Shown here: positions 1-6,435 of the stretch, one piece after another
Numbering within the stretch: the stretch's first letter is position 1
Layout of the letters: every line of letters begins with the position of its first letter
NCBI GenBank assembly: GCA_029558435.1
Contig: JAKQEZ010000077.1
Location: 1-16,743, forward strand
Source of the DNA: Bacteroidota bacterium
GTDB lineage: Bacteria > Bacteroidota > Bacteroidia > Flavobacteriales > Crocinitomicaceae
DNA length: 16,743 nt
Direction of reading: 5' to 3'
Made by a program: the position numbers and the translations under genes
Notes under the pieces: generated by a model
What the model was told of the DNA's origin: nothing
The model's input: the letters and a program-made list of their open reading frames with translations, nothing else
Databases searched by the model: none

Positions 1-81
1 AAGCTTTTTTTCATAAACCTTCTTTTTATTTATTTACAGAGTTTCCTAAAATTTTTATAAACCAGTTAAACATCGGGATTC
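1..81. other. Leader of the first gene; no gene seen
   Basis: Short AT-rich stretch before the glycosyltransferase start. I see no open frame, no convincing TAnnTTTG box and no terminator hairpin. The first gene may be transcribed from a promoter left of the window. Confidence 0.4.
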
Positions 82-1233
82 ATGAAAAATAAGCCATCAA
101 TTTTGATTGTAAGTTCTTGGTATCCGTCGCCAAACAATCCAACAAATGGGTCGTTTGTTCATGAGCAAGCTAAAATGCTTCAATACTTTGGACACAATGT
201 TGTGGTTGTCTCTCCTCAGTTAAATGGATCGTTTAAAGATACGTTGAAAGGTAAAATTATTAAAGATGAGGTTTATAATTTTGATGGAATACCCGTTTAT
301 AAAATAGGCGTTAATATTTATGCTCCTTTTTTAAAGAAGTTGTATTATTCAGTTTTAGTAAAAAAAACAATTAAAAAAATAAAGAAAAACAATTTAACTT
401 TTGATATTATTCATTCGCATGCACTTTTATCTGCTGGGGTTGTTGCTCCTAAAATTGCAAAAAAGTTTAATAAAAATTTGTTTCATACAGAACATACTTC
501 GGGGTTAGTTTTTTATCCCAAACAGTTTTCAAGTACTGACCTTAAAGCAATTATTGATATAACAACAACTGCTAAAAAAGTTTTTTTTGTAAGTCAATTT
601 GCCAAAGAACATTCTTTTGGTTTTAAAAATCAACCGCAAGATAAAATAGTTGTTTTGCACAACATTGTTTCCAATTTTTTCTTTGATTATCCTATTGCTG
701 AACGTAAAAAACAAATAGTAGTAATTGGTGATTTTATTCAGCGTAAAAATTATTCTTTTATAATTGCTGTATGGAAGTTTCTAAGAATTAACCACCTTGA
801 AGTTATAAAAGATTATCAATTAAACATCATTGGAAATGGTTTTGATTGTGATGCTTTTAATGAATTGACTAATGGTCTTGAGGGAATTATTATTAATAAA
901 CGTTTAAATAGAGGTCAAATTATTGAGAATATTGCTCAATCGTCAATTTTACTTTCTGCATCAAAATTAGAAACATTTGGATTAACGATTGCCGAGTCAT
1001 TGGCGTTAGGTGTTCCTGTTGTTGTAACAAATTCTGGCGGCCCAACTGATATTGTATCAAGTGGAGATGGATTCATTGTTGAAATAGATAATGTAGATGA
1101 ATTTTCTAATAAGATTATTGAAATAATAAATGGAAACTGTGATAATTCAATTGATATAAGAAACAGATGTCGTTCTAAATTTTCGGAAGAAGTTATTTAT
1201 GAAAAACTTTTACAATATTATTTAGAAGAATAA
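82..1233 (+). CDS. Glycosyltransferase family 4 (GT-B fold)
   Basis: Predicted retaining GT4 enzyme that moves a sugar from a nucleotide-sugar donor onto a lipid-linked or surface glycan in the cytoplasm. The 383 aa length is normal for the family. The N-terminal Rossmann half opens with a hydrophobic strand and SSWYPS (residues 11-16), then a GSFVHEQA segment (23-30) typical of GT4 N-domains. The C-terminal half carries the E-x7-E donor-binding motif as ETFGLTIAE (E297 and E305), followed by a GVPVV strand and a GGPTDIV loop. A R-K-N triplet near 221-223 sits where the family usually has its phosphate-binding Arg/Lys. The acceptor cannot be told from sequence. The gene is clearly more AT-rich than the flippase next to it, and its stop codon abuts the last base of that convergent gene. 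This fits an exchangeable polysaccharide locus lying to the left. Confidence 0.9.
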   Translation: MKNKPSILIVSSWYPSPNNPTNGSFVHEQAKMLQYFGHNVVVVSPQLNGSFKDTLKGKIIKDEVYNFDGIPVYKIGVNIYAPFLKKLYYSVLVKKTIKKIKKNNLTFDIIHSHALLSAGVVAPKIAKKFNKNLFHTEHTSGLVFYPKQFSSTDLKAIIDITTTAKKVFFVSQFAKEHSFGFKNQPQDKIVVLHNIVSNFFFDYPIAERKKQIVVIGDFIQRKNYSFIIAVWKFLRINHLEVIKDYQLNIIGNGFDCDAFNELTNGLEGIIINKRLNRGQIIENIAQSSILLSASKLETFGLTIAESLALGVPVVVTNSGGPTDIVSSGDGFIVEIDNVDEFSNKIIEIINGNCDNSIDIRNRCRSKFSEEVIYEKLLQYYLEE

Positions 1234-2703
1234 TCACCCCTTCGTTCCTCTCTCCACAATCACAATTCCACCCACAAACAGCGCTATTGCCAAGTTGTGC
1301 ACAAAAAATTGGAGCAATCCATCGGCGAGGGCCAAATAGTGGAGCGCAAAAAAGATAGCCAATGCCGAACCAAAATAGAGCACAAACTTGCGCACGTTGT
1401 AGTTAATAGGGTAGTGTTGTTGCCCCCAAATGTAGGAAGCCACCATCATAGCGGCATACACCAACATGGTTGCCCAGGCACTTGCCATATAGCCATACAT
1501 CGGGATGAACAAATAATTGATGGAAATGGTTAAAAACGCACCTCCAATGGCAATGTAGGCGCCGTATTTGGTGAGTCCAGTGAGTTTGTACCAAATGCTT
1601 TGGTTAATGTATATGCCCAAAAATACGTTGGCCAACAACAACAACGGAACTGCTTTTAAACCTTCCCAATAAGCAGGGTTGGGAATAAAATATTTGAACA
1701 ATTGAAGGTTGAGCGCCACACCCAAAAACACCACACACAAGGCGGCAATAATGTAGTTCATCACCTTGATATACATTTTTTTGCTATCGGTATTTTTTGA
1801 ATTGTTAAAGAAAAACGGCTCGGCAGCATAACGATAGGCCTGCAAAATAATGGTTACCAACATGGCCAATTTGTAGCAAGCGCTGTAAATACCCACTTGC
1901 CCCTCGGCATAAGCAATGGCTTGTTGTGGGTTGCCTAATTCGTCCAATTTTACATCGTATAGAATGTTTTGCAACAAAATACGGTCGATGGTTTCGTTGA
2001 TAATGCCCGCAAAACCTGCAAAAATTAACGGAATAGAGTAGAGCAACATCTGTTTTGCCAACTCGCTGTCAAACGTAAACCGAAGTTTTAAATAATCTTT
2101 GTACAACAACAACGGTTTCACCAATGAAGCCAACAAATTGGAGATTAAAATATACATTACTCCTTGCTCTGGCGTAGATTTGTCAAAGAAAAAGAGGAGG
2201 AGCACCACGTTGCTAATAATGTTGACAGCAATGGATGCAAGTTGAATGAGCGCAAAGTTTTTGGCCTTGTTTTCGTTTTTCAATCGTGCCAACGGAAGAG
2301 CCGCAATGGCATCAATGCAGACAATAGACAGCAGTAAAATAATGTATTCCGAATGGCCTTTGAGCAACATCCAATCGGCAATTTGCGGACTCGTAATCGA
2401 ACCCACCAACCAAAAACCAACGTTGAACAAAATGATGGTTAACAGTCCGTTTTGATAAACTGTTGAAGGAGAATACTTATCGTCGTGCGAAAATTTGTAA
2501 AATGCAGTTTCCATTCCCAAGGGGAGCAACACAATCAAAAAAGCTACCCACGAATAGAGGATGGAAACTACACCATAATCTTTAGGATCAGAAAAAACGT
2601 AAACATAGAGCGGAACCAACAAAAAATTTAGTGCGCGACCAATGATTGTTGACAAACCATAAATAGCCGTTTCGCTAAAAAGTCGTTTGATAGCTTTCTC
2701 CAT
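1234..2703 (-). CDS. Oligosaccharide flippase, Wzx/MATE-like family
   Basis: Integral inner-membrane protein of 489 aa, about 12-14 hydrophobic segments, predicted to flip lipid-linked oligosaccharide units across the membrane for surface polysaccharide or O-antigen assembly. The N-terminus has the family pattern: an amphipathic start, then FSETAIYGLSTIIGRALNF with the small/polar residues of the first helix, then LVPLYVYVFSDPKDYGVVS (D36 P37, Y40 G41), the 'xxYG' element common in polysaccharide synthesis/export proteins. A GMETAFYKF motif follows the second or third helix. It is the last gene of the ricT-gldH-crotonase run, 23 bp after the crotonase stop, and ends directly against the convergent glycosyltransferase. 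Both genes point to glycan export, but they differ in base composition and strand and need not act on the same polymer. Substrate unknown. Confidence 0.85.
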   Translation of the reverse strand: MEKAIKRLFSETAIYGLSTIIGRALNFLLVPLYVYVFSDPKDYGVVSILYSWVAFLIVLLPLGMETAFYKFSHDDKYSPSTVYQNGLLTIILFNVGFWLVGSITSPQIADWMLLKGHSEYIILLLSIVCIDAIAALPLARLKNENKAKNFALIQLASIAVNIISNVVLLLFFFDKSTPEQGVMYILISNLLASLVKPLLLYKDYLKLRFTFDSELAKQMLLYSIPLIFAGFAGIINETIDRILLQNILYDVKLDELGNPQQAIAYAEGQVGIYSACYKLAMLVTIILQAYRYAAEPFFFNNSKNTDSKKMYIKVMNYIIAALCVVFLGVALNLQLFKYFIPNPAYWEGLKAVPLLLLANVFLGIYINQSIWYKLTGLTKYGAYIAIGGAFLTISINYLFIPMYGYMASAWATMLVYAAMMVASYIWGQQHYPINYNVRKFVLYFGSALAIFFALHYLALADGLLQFFVHNLAIALFVGGIVIVERGTKG

Positions 2704-2726
2704 GTTATCGTTTCAAAAAGCGCAAT

Positions 2727-3503
2727 TTATCCTCTAAAATTAGCTTTTCTTTTCTCAATAAATGCCGTTGTTCCTTCTTTGAAGTCAGCGGTACCAAAGC
2801 ATTTTCCAAATTCTTCAATTTCAGCTTCGTAACCGTTTACTCCAGCTTTAAATCCAGCATTAATTGCGTTGATTGCCGAAGTAATGGCTGTGCGCGAATT
2901 GGCTAAAATTTTAGTAGCAATTTCGTTTGCTTTGTTGAGCAATTCTTCTGGTTCTACAACGTAGTTTACCAATCCCCACGTCAACGCTTCGTCAGCTTTA
3001 ATCATTCCGGCTGTAAACACCATTTCGTTGGCTTTTCCTTTTCCAACCAATTGTGCCAAACGTTGCGTGCCACCATATCCTGGAATTACACCCAACGAAA
3101 CTTCAGGCAATCCCATGCGAGCGTTAGACGAAGCCACACGAATGTGCGAAGCCATTGCCAATTCCAAACCACCACCCAATGCAAAACCGTTAACGGCAGC
3201 AATAACAGGGATGGAAAGATTTTCAATAAAATCAAACAATTGTTGTTGCCCCAATTGCGCCAACTGACCGCCTTCTGCAATTGAAAAATGCGCAAATTCT
3301 TTAATGTCAGCTCCTGCCACAAACGCTTTGTCGCCCGAACCAGTAAGAATAATCACACCTGTTGAAACGTCCTCGCTCGCCGTTTTGATTGCTGTGTGCA
3401 ATTCGGCAATTGTTTCTTTGTTTAATGCATTTAATTGACTAGGACGATTGATTGTAATTTGAACAATTTGTCCGTTTTTTTCTACTAGAATATTATTGTA
3501 CAT
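2727..3503 (-). CDS. Enoyl-CoA hydratase/isomerase (crotonase) family protein
   Basis: Crotonase-fold cytoplasmic enzyme of 258 aa, a standard single-domain length. It shows the CoA-ester oxyanion-hole segments AFVAGADIKEF (60-70) and ALGGGLELAM (108-117). Both catalytic glutamates of true hydratases are present: E114 in GGGLEL and E134 in GLPEVSLGVIPG. The GYGGTQRL element follows at 142-149. Having both glutamates favours enoyl-CoA hydratase activity (adding water to a 2-enoyl-CoA) over the isomerase or dehalogenase branches. The pathway (fatty acid or amino acid breakdown, or butyryl-CoA-type chemistry) cannot be decided because no thiolase or acyl-CoA dehydrogenase gene lies nearby. It starts 11 bp after the gldH stop on the same strand and is probably co-transcribed with it, an association that looks accidental in function. 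Confidence 0.92.
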   Translation of the reverse strand: MYNNILVEKNGQIVQITINRPSQLNALNKETIAELHTAIKTASEDVSTGVIILTGSGDKAFVAGADIKEFAHFSIAEGGQLAQLGQQQLFDFIENLSIPVIAAVNGFALGGGLELAMASHIRVASSNARMGLPEVSLGVIPGYGGTQRLAQLVGKGKANEMVFTAGMIKADEALTWGLVNYVVEPEELLNKANEIATKILANSRTAITSAINAINAGFKAGVNGYEAEIEEFGKCFGTADFKEGTTAFIEKRKANFRG

Positions 3504-3514
3504 GGCTTTAAATT

Positions 3515-3991
3515 TTATTTTTTGTTTTTAAACACGCTTAATCCTAAATCCAATACTTCGCCCACTTTTTCGGCTGTTACTGCTTGTTCGATGGTGAATA
3601 TGTAGTTTCCAGGAACTGCAATTTTACGATCGGCAAATGTTAATTGGTTTTCTACGATAGTCCCAGAACTTTTTCCTACCCAACTACCGTCAGGATTGGT
3701 AATTAGCATTTCAAACGGTTCTTTCACTTTTTCGTTGGTGGGCGTTTGCGAATTCCAAAACAACCAGATATTACTGTAGTCATAATCAGTTGTTGTTCGC
3801 AAGGTGAGCACAAAACGATAAGTAGCTGTTGTGTCGTCAATATTCACGTTAAAAACTGCTTTTTGGTCTTGCCTCCACTCGTTGTTGTCAAAACTGTACA
3901 CTTTTTCGTAATACGGTTTTACGGAGCAACTTGTTAAAGTAAGTACAAGAGCCACAAGAGTCATAAAAATCAAGGTCCAATTACTGCGCAT
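3515..3991 (-). CDS. gldH: Gliding motility lipoprotein GldH
   Basis: Predicted lipoprotein of 158 aa belonging to GldH, one of the Gld proteins needed for gliding motility in Flavobacterium-type Bacteroidota; its exact biochemical role is not settled. The start used here is the ATG at 3991, giving a basic N-terminus (MRSN), a hydrophobic core and a lipobox ending LTSC, with lipidated Cys22. The mature part has the family pattern with YSFDNNEW near residues 32-39, a beta-rich middle with WLFWN, and a C-terminal FTIEQAV segment. A longer frame reaching 4090 exists, but its extra residues are only the other-frame reading of the ricT tail and would bury the signal peptide. The gene overlaps the 3' end of ricT by 11 bp. 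RicT-GldH adjacency is a known arrangement in Flavobacteriales; a PBP1A gene that I recall often following gldH is replaced here by a crotonase. Confidence 0.88.
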   Translation of the reverse strand: MRSNWTLIFMTLVALVLTLTSCSVKPYYEKVYSFDNNEWRQDQKAVFNVNIDDTTATYRFVLTLRTTTDYDYSNIWLFWNSQTPTNEKVKEPFEMLITNPDGSWVGKSSGTIVENQLTFADRKIAVPGNYIFTIEQAVTAEKVGEVLDLGLSVFKNKK

Positions 3992-5360
3992 CGTTGTTGG
4001 GTTTTGGATTATTGGGTTTATTTCTGTTGGGATTTCTCCTACGATTGTTGTTGTTATTCTTATTGCCGTTATTGTTTCCGTTATTAGCATTGTTGCTTAC
4101 TCCGGTGTTGTTGTTATTGTTGTTACGCGGTTGATTTTTTGGACGGTTTTGATTTTGCGGTCGAGCTTCCGAAGATTTATGTTGCGTTGGAGCAGATGTT
4201 GCCTGTGGATTGGCGTTGGCAGCTCCCATAGGTTTTTTCTTCTTCTTTTTCTTTTTCGATTTGAATGCATTTTCAAAACGGTTCAAGCTATCTTGCCCCA
4301 CCACATTGGTGTAATCCACAATTTCTTCGGTTGTTTCTTCAAATTCGATGAAGCCTTCCAAGTCTTTTGGTTTCGTACCGTTTTTATTGAGCGCAATGAT
4401 TTCTTTGACCTTTTCTGGAGAAAGGTTGATTAGTCCCGAACCGATTGCCGCTTCGCCTGTATAGGCATACCACATTTGTTTTTTGAAAACGTCTGTTTTG
4501 ATATGTACGGCAATTCCCTTTTCGGTATGCAATTTTGTTTCTGCTTTCGGAAAATCTTTCAACGCCTCAATGTACATGTCCAACTCATAGTTCAAGCAAC
4601 ATTTCAACTTACCACATTGTCCTGCCAATTTTTGCGGGTTGAGCGATAATTGTTGGTAACGTGCAGCCGAAGTAGAAACCGTTCTAAAATCGGTAAGCCA
4701 TGTAGAGGAGCACAATTCACGTCCGCACGAGCCCAAACCACCCAAGCGAGCAGCTTCTTGGCGCGCACCAATTTGGCGCATTTCGATGCGGATTTTGAAT
4801 TTTTCGGCCATGTCTTTAATCAATTGGCGAAAATCCACACGTCCGTCGGCAGTATAATAAAACGTTGCTTTGGTGAGGTCGCCTTGGTATTCCACATCCG
4901 AAATTTTCATTTCCAATCCTAAGTTCACAGCCAGTGTACGCGAAGAAATCATGACTTCTTTTTCCAAAGCGCGACCTTTAGCCCAAGTATCAATATCTTC
5001 TTGCGTAGCAAAGCGAATAATTTTTTTCGCTTCTAATTCCTTAAAATTTGGTTCTTTTCGGTTGACTTGAATTCTAGCCAGTTCGCCCACCGCCGATACC
5101 ACACCGACGTCATAACCGGGGCTTGCTTCTACTACAACTACATTTCCAACAGCCAGCGTAAGACCTTTATTATTTCTATAAAACCCTTTACGACTGTTTT
5201 TAAAACGTATTTCTAATATTTCGTAAGGCGCTTGGTTGGATGGCAACGATACATTTCCGAGCCAATCAAACACCGCAAATTTAGCTTCGCTAGAATTACA
5301 GGCACCGCTTTCACATCCTCGTGACGATTTTTCGCCACTTTCACAATTTTCACATCCCAT
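3981..5360 (-). CDS. ricT: RicT/YaaT-like PSP1-domain protein with long basic Asn-rich tail
   Basis: PSP1-domain protein of 459 aa, homologous to Bacillus RicT (YaaT), part of an Fe-S-containing complex that affects RNase Y-dependent RNA processing in that organism; the role in Bacteroidota is not established. The N-terminus has four cysteines (C3, C6, C16, C21) in a short Gly/Ser-rich leader. The PSP1 core spans roughly residues 45-345 and has the conserved cysteine clusters SCGRELC (C212, C217) and GQCGKLKCCLNYE (C249, C254, C255), likely metal ligands. From about residue 366 it becomes a disordered tail: a run of eight lysines, then about 80 residues rich in Asn, Pro, Gln and Arg. Such tails often bind RNA, but that is inference. 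It is the first gene of the gldH operon and overlaps gldH by 11 bp. I found no full TAnnTTTG box upstream; the best is TAATTTTA read on the minus strand at 5387-5380. Confidence 0.88.
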   Translation of the reverse strand: MGCENCESGEKSSRGCESGACNSSEAKFAVFDWLGNVSLPSNQAPYEILEIRFKNSRKGFYRNNKGLTLAVGNVVVVEASPGYDVGVVSAVGELARIQVNRKEPNFKELEAKKIIRFATQEDIDTWAKGRALEKEVMISSRTLAVNLGLEMKISDVEYQGDLTKATFYYTADGRVDFRQLIKDMAEKFKIRIEMRQIGARQEAARLGGLGSCGRELCSSTWLTDFRTVSTSAARYQQLSLNPQKLAGQCGKLKCCLNYELDMYIEALKDFPKAETKLHTEKGIAVHIKTDVFKKQMWYAYTGEAAIGSGLINLSPEKVKEIIALNKNGTKPKDLEGFIEFEETTEEIVDYTNVVGQDSLNRFENAFKSKKKKKKKKPMGAANANPQATSAPTQHKSSEARPQNQNRPKNQPRNNNNNNTGVSNNANNGNNNGNKNNNNNRRRNPNRNKPNNPKPNNDAQ

Positions 5361-5524
5361 AAATTCTGTATTTAAAGTGTAAAATTAATAATAAAAAATA
5401 GGATTTGGACGATTGTTGCAAAATATGTTGTGGAGGTTTAAAAATATTTTAAATACTATTATTTTGATTTTCAGTTAGTTTATTTTCTTGAAAAAATTTT
5501 TTTTTATTTTTTTTCATTTTTTTG
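5361..5524. other. Intergenic region between ricT and tRNA-Asp
   Basis: No gene seen. It holds the upstream region of the ricT operon on the minus strand and, toward the right, a very T-rich tract (about 5490-5523) just ahead of the tRNA promoter. The T-tract may act as an UP-like element for the tRNA gene. Confidence 0.4.
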
Positions 5525-5554
5525 TTTGCGAATTAAAATAAATGCCTAATTTTG
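5525..5554 (+). promoter_or_regulatory. Promoter of tRNA-Asp
   Basis: A TTTG at 5525-5528 and a perfect TAnnTTTG box (TAATTTTG, 5547-5554) are separated by 18 nt, matching the Bacteroidota housekeeping sigma consensus. A T-rich tract lies just upstream. The expected transcript starts near 5558 and carries a leader of about 80 nt before the tRNA. Confidence 0.75.
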
Positions 5555-5560
5555 CCCCAC

Positions 5561-5612
5561 GCTTTTAACGAAAAGCACACACAATTTGAAACTTTGCTCA
5601 ACTGTTGTTGAG
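5561..5612 (+). other. Two small hairpins in the tRNA-Asp leader
   Basis: The tRNA precursor leader contains two perfect 6-bp hairpins: GCTTTT-AACG-AAAAGC (5561-5576) and CTCAAC-TGTT-GTTGAG (5597-5612). They may guide 5' processing of the precursor. No further role can be read from the sequence. Confidence 0.45.
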
Positions 5613-5636
5613 TTCTAGCAATAGGGTTAAAAAATT

Positions 5637-5710
5637 GGTTTGGTAGTTCAGTTGGTTAGAATACATGCCTGTCACGCATGGGGTCGCGGGTTCGAGTCCC
5701 GTCCAGACCG
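5637..5710 (+). tRNA. tRNA-Asp (GTC)
   Basis: A complete 74-nt cloverleaf. The 7-bp acceptor stem pairs GGTTTGG (5637-5643) with CCAGACC (5703-5709), with one G-T pair. The D-arm is GTTC/GAAT. The anticodon stem CATGC/GCATG holds a CTGTCAC loop with anticodon GTC at 5671-5673. The T-arm GCGGG-TTCGAGT-CCCGT is canonical and the discriminator base is G73, as expected for Asp. The CCA end is not encoded (CAA follows). It stands alone with its own promoter and terminator. Confidence 0.97.
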
Positions 5711-5711
5711 C

Positions 5712-5744
5712 AAAAAAGCTCAGTACGAAGTACTGGGCTTTTTT
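5712..5744 (+). terminator. Intrinsic terminator of tRNA-Asp
   Basis: A 15-bp stem (5712-5726 with 5730-5744, one G-T pair) closed by a GAA loop, A6 on the left arm and T6 on the right. It begins one base after the tRNA and would work in both directions. Confidence 0.9.
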
Positions 5745-5747
5745 CGT

Positions 5748-5787
5748 TTTCAGCCCTGTTGAAAGTTCACTTTCATAAAGGCTGAAA
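5748..5787. repeat. Nested two-stem hairpin
   Basis: A perfect 8-bp outer stem (TTTCAGCC 5748-5755 with GGCTGAAA 5780-5787) encloses a second perfect 7-bp inverted repeat (TGAAAGT 5760-5766 with ACTTTCA 5769-5775; the 2-nt gap means the innermost pair or pairs would open). It lies directly between two terminator-like hairpins. Function unknown. Confidence 0.6.
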
Positions 5788-5791
5788 GCGG

Positions 5792-5830
5792 AAAAAGCCC
5801 AACCATTTACGAAGTGAATGGAGCTTTTTT
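5792..5830 (+). terminator. Second terminator-like hairpin after tRNA-Asp
   Basis: Outer stem AAAAAGC/GCTTTTT and inner stem CCATTTAC/GTGAATGG (one G-T pair) around a GAA loop, with an asymmetric internal bulge and a T6 end. The outer arms and the TACGAAGT apex match those of the terminator at 5712-5744, so it looks like a diverged copy with a different middle. Confidence 0.6.
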
Positions 5831-5881
5831 GCATCGTCCCACAATTGGGTCCACCGACCAGCGGGAGGTATTCCTGATTTT

Positions 5882-5914
5882 TTTACACTTTATTAAATCA
5901 AATAAATGTGTAAA
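5882..5914. repeat. 13-bp hairpin overlapping the first direct repeat
   Basis: TTTACAC plus TTTATT (5882-5894) pair with AATAAA (5901-5906) and GTGTAAA (5908-5914), leaving one bulged T at 5907 and a 6-nt loop. The right arm runs into the first TGTAAACTTAT repeat. There is no T-run that would make it a plain terminator. Confidence 0.6.
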
Positions 5915-5932
5915 CTTATGTTAGGACAAGAT
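5904..5932 (+). repeat. Direct repeat, copy 1 (GTAAACTTATGTTAGGACAAG)
   Basis: About 29 nt that recur at 6189-6214 with a 2-nt indel and a few substitutions. Both copies lie on the same strand and each is followed within 60 nt by a CCTCC-type palindrome, which suggests a composite small repeat. Confidence 0.6.
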
Positions 5933-5964
5933 AGAACTTTCAAATAAAATAAAAAGTGTTACCA

Positions 5965-5997
5965 ACCTCCCTCCTTGAGGAGGGAAAGAGGGAGGTG
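5965..5997 (-). repeat. CCTCC-type palindromic repeat, copy 1
   Basis: Outer arms ACCTCCCT (5965-5972) and AGGGAGGT (5989-5996) flank an inner CC-TTGA-GG palindrome. Its reverse complement matches the copy at 6227-6260 over the first 9 bases and again over 17 central bases. Similar motifs are, from memory, common between genes in Flavobacteriia. Confidence 0.65.
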
Positions 5998-6188
5998 ATA
6001 GCACACATAAGCTGCTTTTCGCAATGTATTATCCACGATTAAATTTAATATCTTGATGATGATTACATTCTTTTATAGCATCTCCTTAAATATTTAGTGT
6101 AATCTTGAAAAAAAACGGGTTTTATATCCATGAAACGAGTTTTTATTATTTGGTTGACTTCCAATTTTTTATTTCTTTTTCTTGTTCT

Positions 6189-6214
6189 AAATGTAAACTT
6201 ATATTAGGATAAGA
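6189..6214 (+). repeat. Direct repeat, copy 2 (ATGTAAACTTATATTAGGAT)
   Basis: Second copy of the word seen at 5904-5932, same orientation, with G-to-A and C-to-T differences and lacking a GT dinucleotide. Confidence 0.6.
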
Positions 6215-6226
6215 CATTCCAAAAGT

Positions 6227-6260
6227 CACCTCCCTTAATCCCTCCTCAAGGAGGGAAACA
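6227..6260 (+). repeat. CCTCC-type palindromic repeat, copy 2
   Basis: Contains a perfect TCCCTCC-TCAA-GGAGGGA hairpin preceded by CACCTCCCTT. It is the inverted partner of the copy at 5965-5997; together they could fold back across about 230 nt. Confidence 0.65.
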
Positions 6261-6303
6261 TGTTTCTACTCAAAAATTAGTTGGAACTCCAATTTTTGAA
6301 TTT

Positions 6304-6326
6304 AATTCCTCCTTGCGGTTAAAAAC
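6304..6326 (+). repeat. Shortened TTGCG-family repeat upstream of abi
   Basis: AATTCCTCCTTGCGGTTAAAAAC keeps both ends of the unit found at 7552-7603 (AATTCCCCTTTGCG ... GTTAAAAAC) but lacks the internal TTGCG words. It puts one member of the repeat family on the left of abi while the others lie on its right. Confidence 0.6.
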
Positions 6327-6343
6327 CAAATTGTTATAAAAAG

Positions 6344-6374
6344 TTGCATTATTTGTTTTAAAAACATATATTTG
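6344..6374 (+). promoter_or_regulatory. Promoter of the abi leader and abi
   Basis: TTG at 6344-6346 and a perfect TAnnTTTG box (TATATTTG, 6367-6374) with a 20-nt spacer. Transcription should begin near 6378, about 58 nt before the abi start codon and just before the leader hairpin. Confidence 0.7.
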
Positions 6375-6384
6375 CATTAACAGT

Positions 6385-6428
6385 ACCCATTCTGCATACC
6401 ATAAGAACTGCGAGTGGGTCATTTTTTT
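6385..6428 (+). terminator. Terminator-like hairpin in the abi leader
   Basis: ACCCATTC (6385-6392) pairs with GAGTGGGT (6412-6419), 8 bp including one G-T pair, continued by a 2-bp GC/GC stem beyond a bulged T. The hairpin is followed by CA and seven T (6422-6428). The T-run ends 7 nt before the abi ATG. As an intrinsic terminator it would release an RNA of about 45-50 nt from the promoter just upstream, leaving only read-through RNA to encode the protein. Its moderate stem length makes partial termination (attenuation) likely. Whether the short RNA does anything is inference. Confidence 0.55.
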
Positions 6429-6435
6429 ACTACCT

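Larger units (their letters stand above)
5831..6343. other. Gene-free, repeat-bearing stretch before abi
   Basis: About 510 nt with no credible open frame on either strand. It contains a long hairpin, two copies of a TGTAAACTTAT-type word, two inverted copies of a CCTCC-type palindrome, a further hairpin at 6271-6298 (CAAAAA/TTTTTG plus TTGG/CCAA with a bulge), and a shortened copy of the TTGCG repeat family at 6304-6326. It reads as an accumulation site for small intergenic repeats. Confidence 0.55.

Noticed and set aside
3992..4090. Upstream extension of gldH by 33 residues to an earlier ATG
   Set aside because: The extra residues are the other-frame reading of the Asn-rich ricT tail and would place non-signal sequence before a clean lipoprotein signal starting at 3991.
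4131..5070. Several plus-strand frames of 66-100 codons inside ricT
   Set aside because: They are frame shadows of the strongly supported ricT coding region and have no recognisable domains.
5598..5834. 78-codon minus-strand open frame with the peptide TGLEPATPCVTGMYSNQLNY
   Set aside because: It is the antisense reading of tRNA-Asp plus its terminators. This peptide type is a familiar spurious 'hypothetical protein' found wherever tRNA-Asp is translated on the wrong strand.
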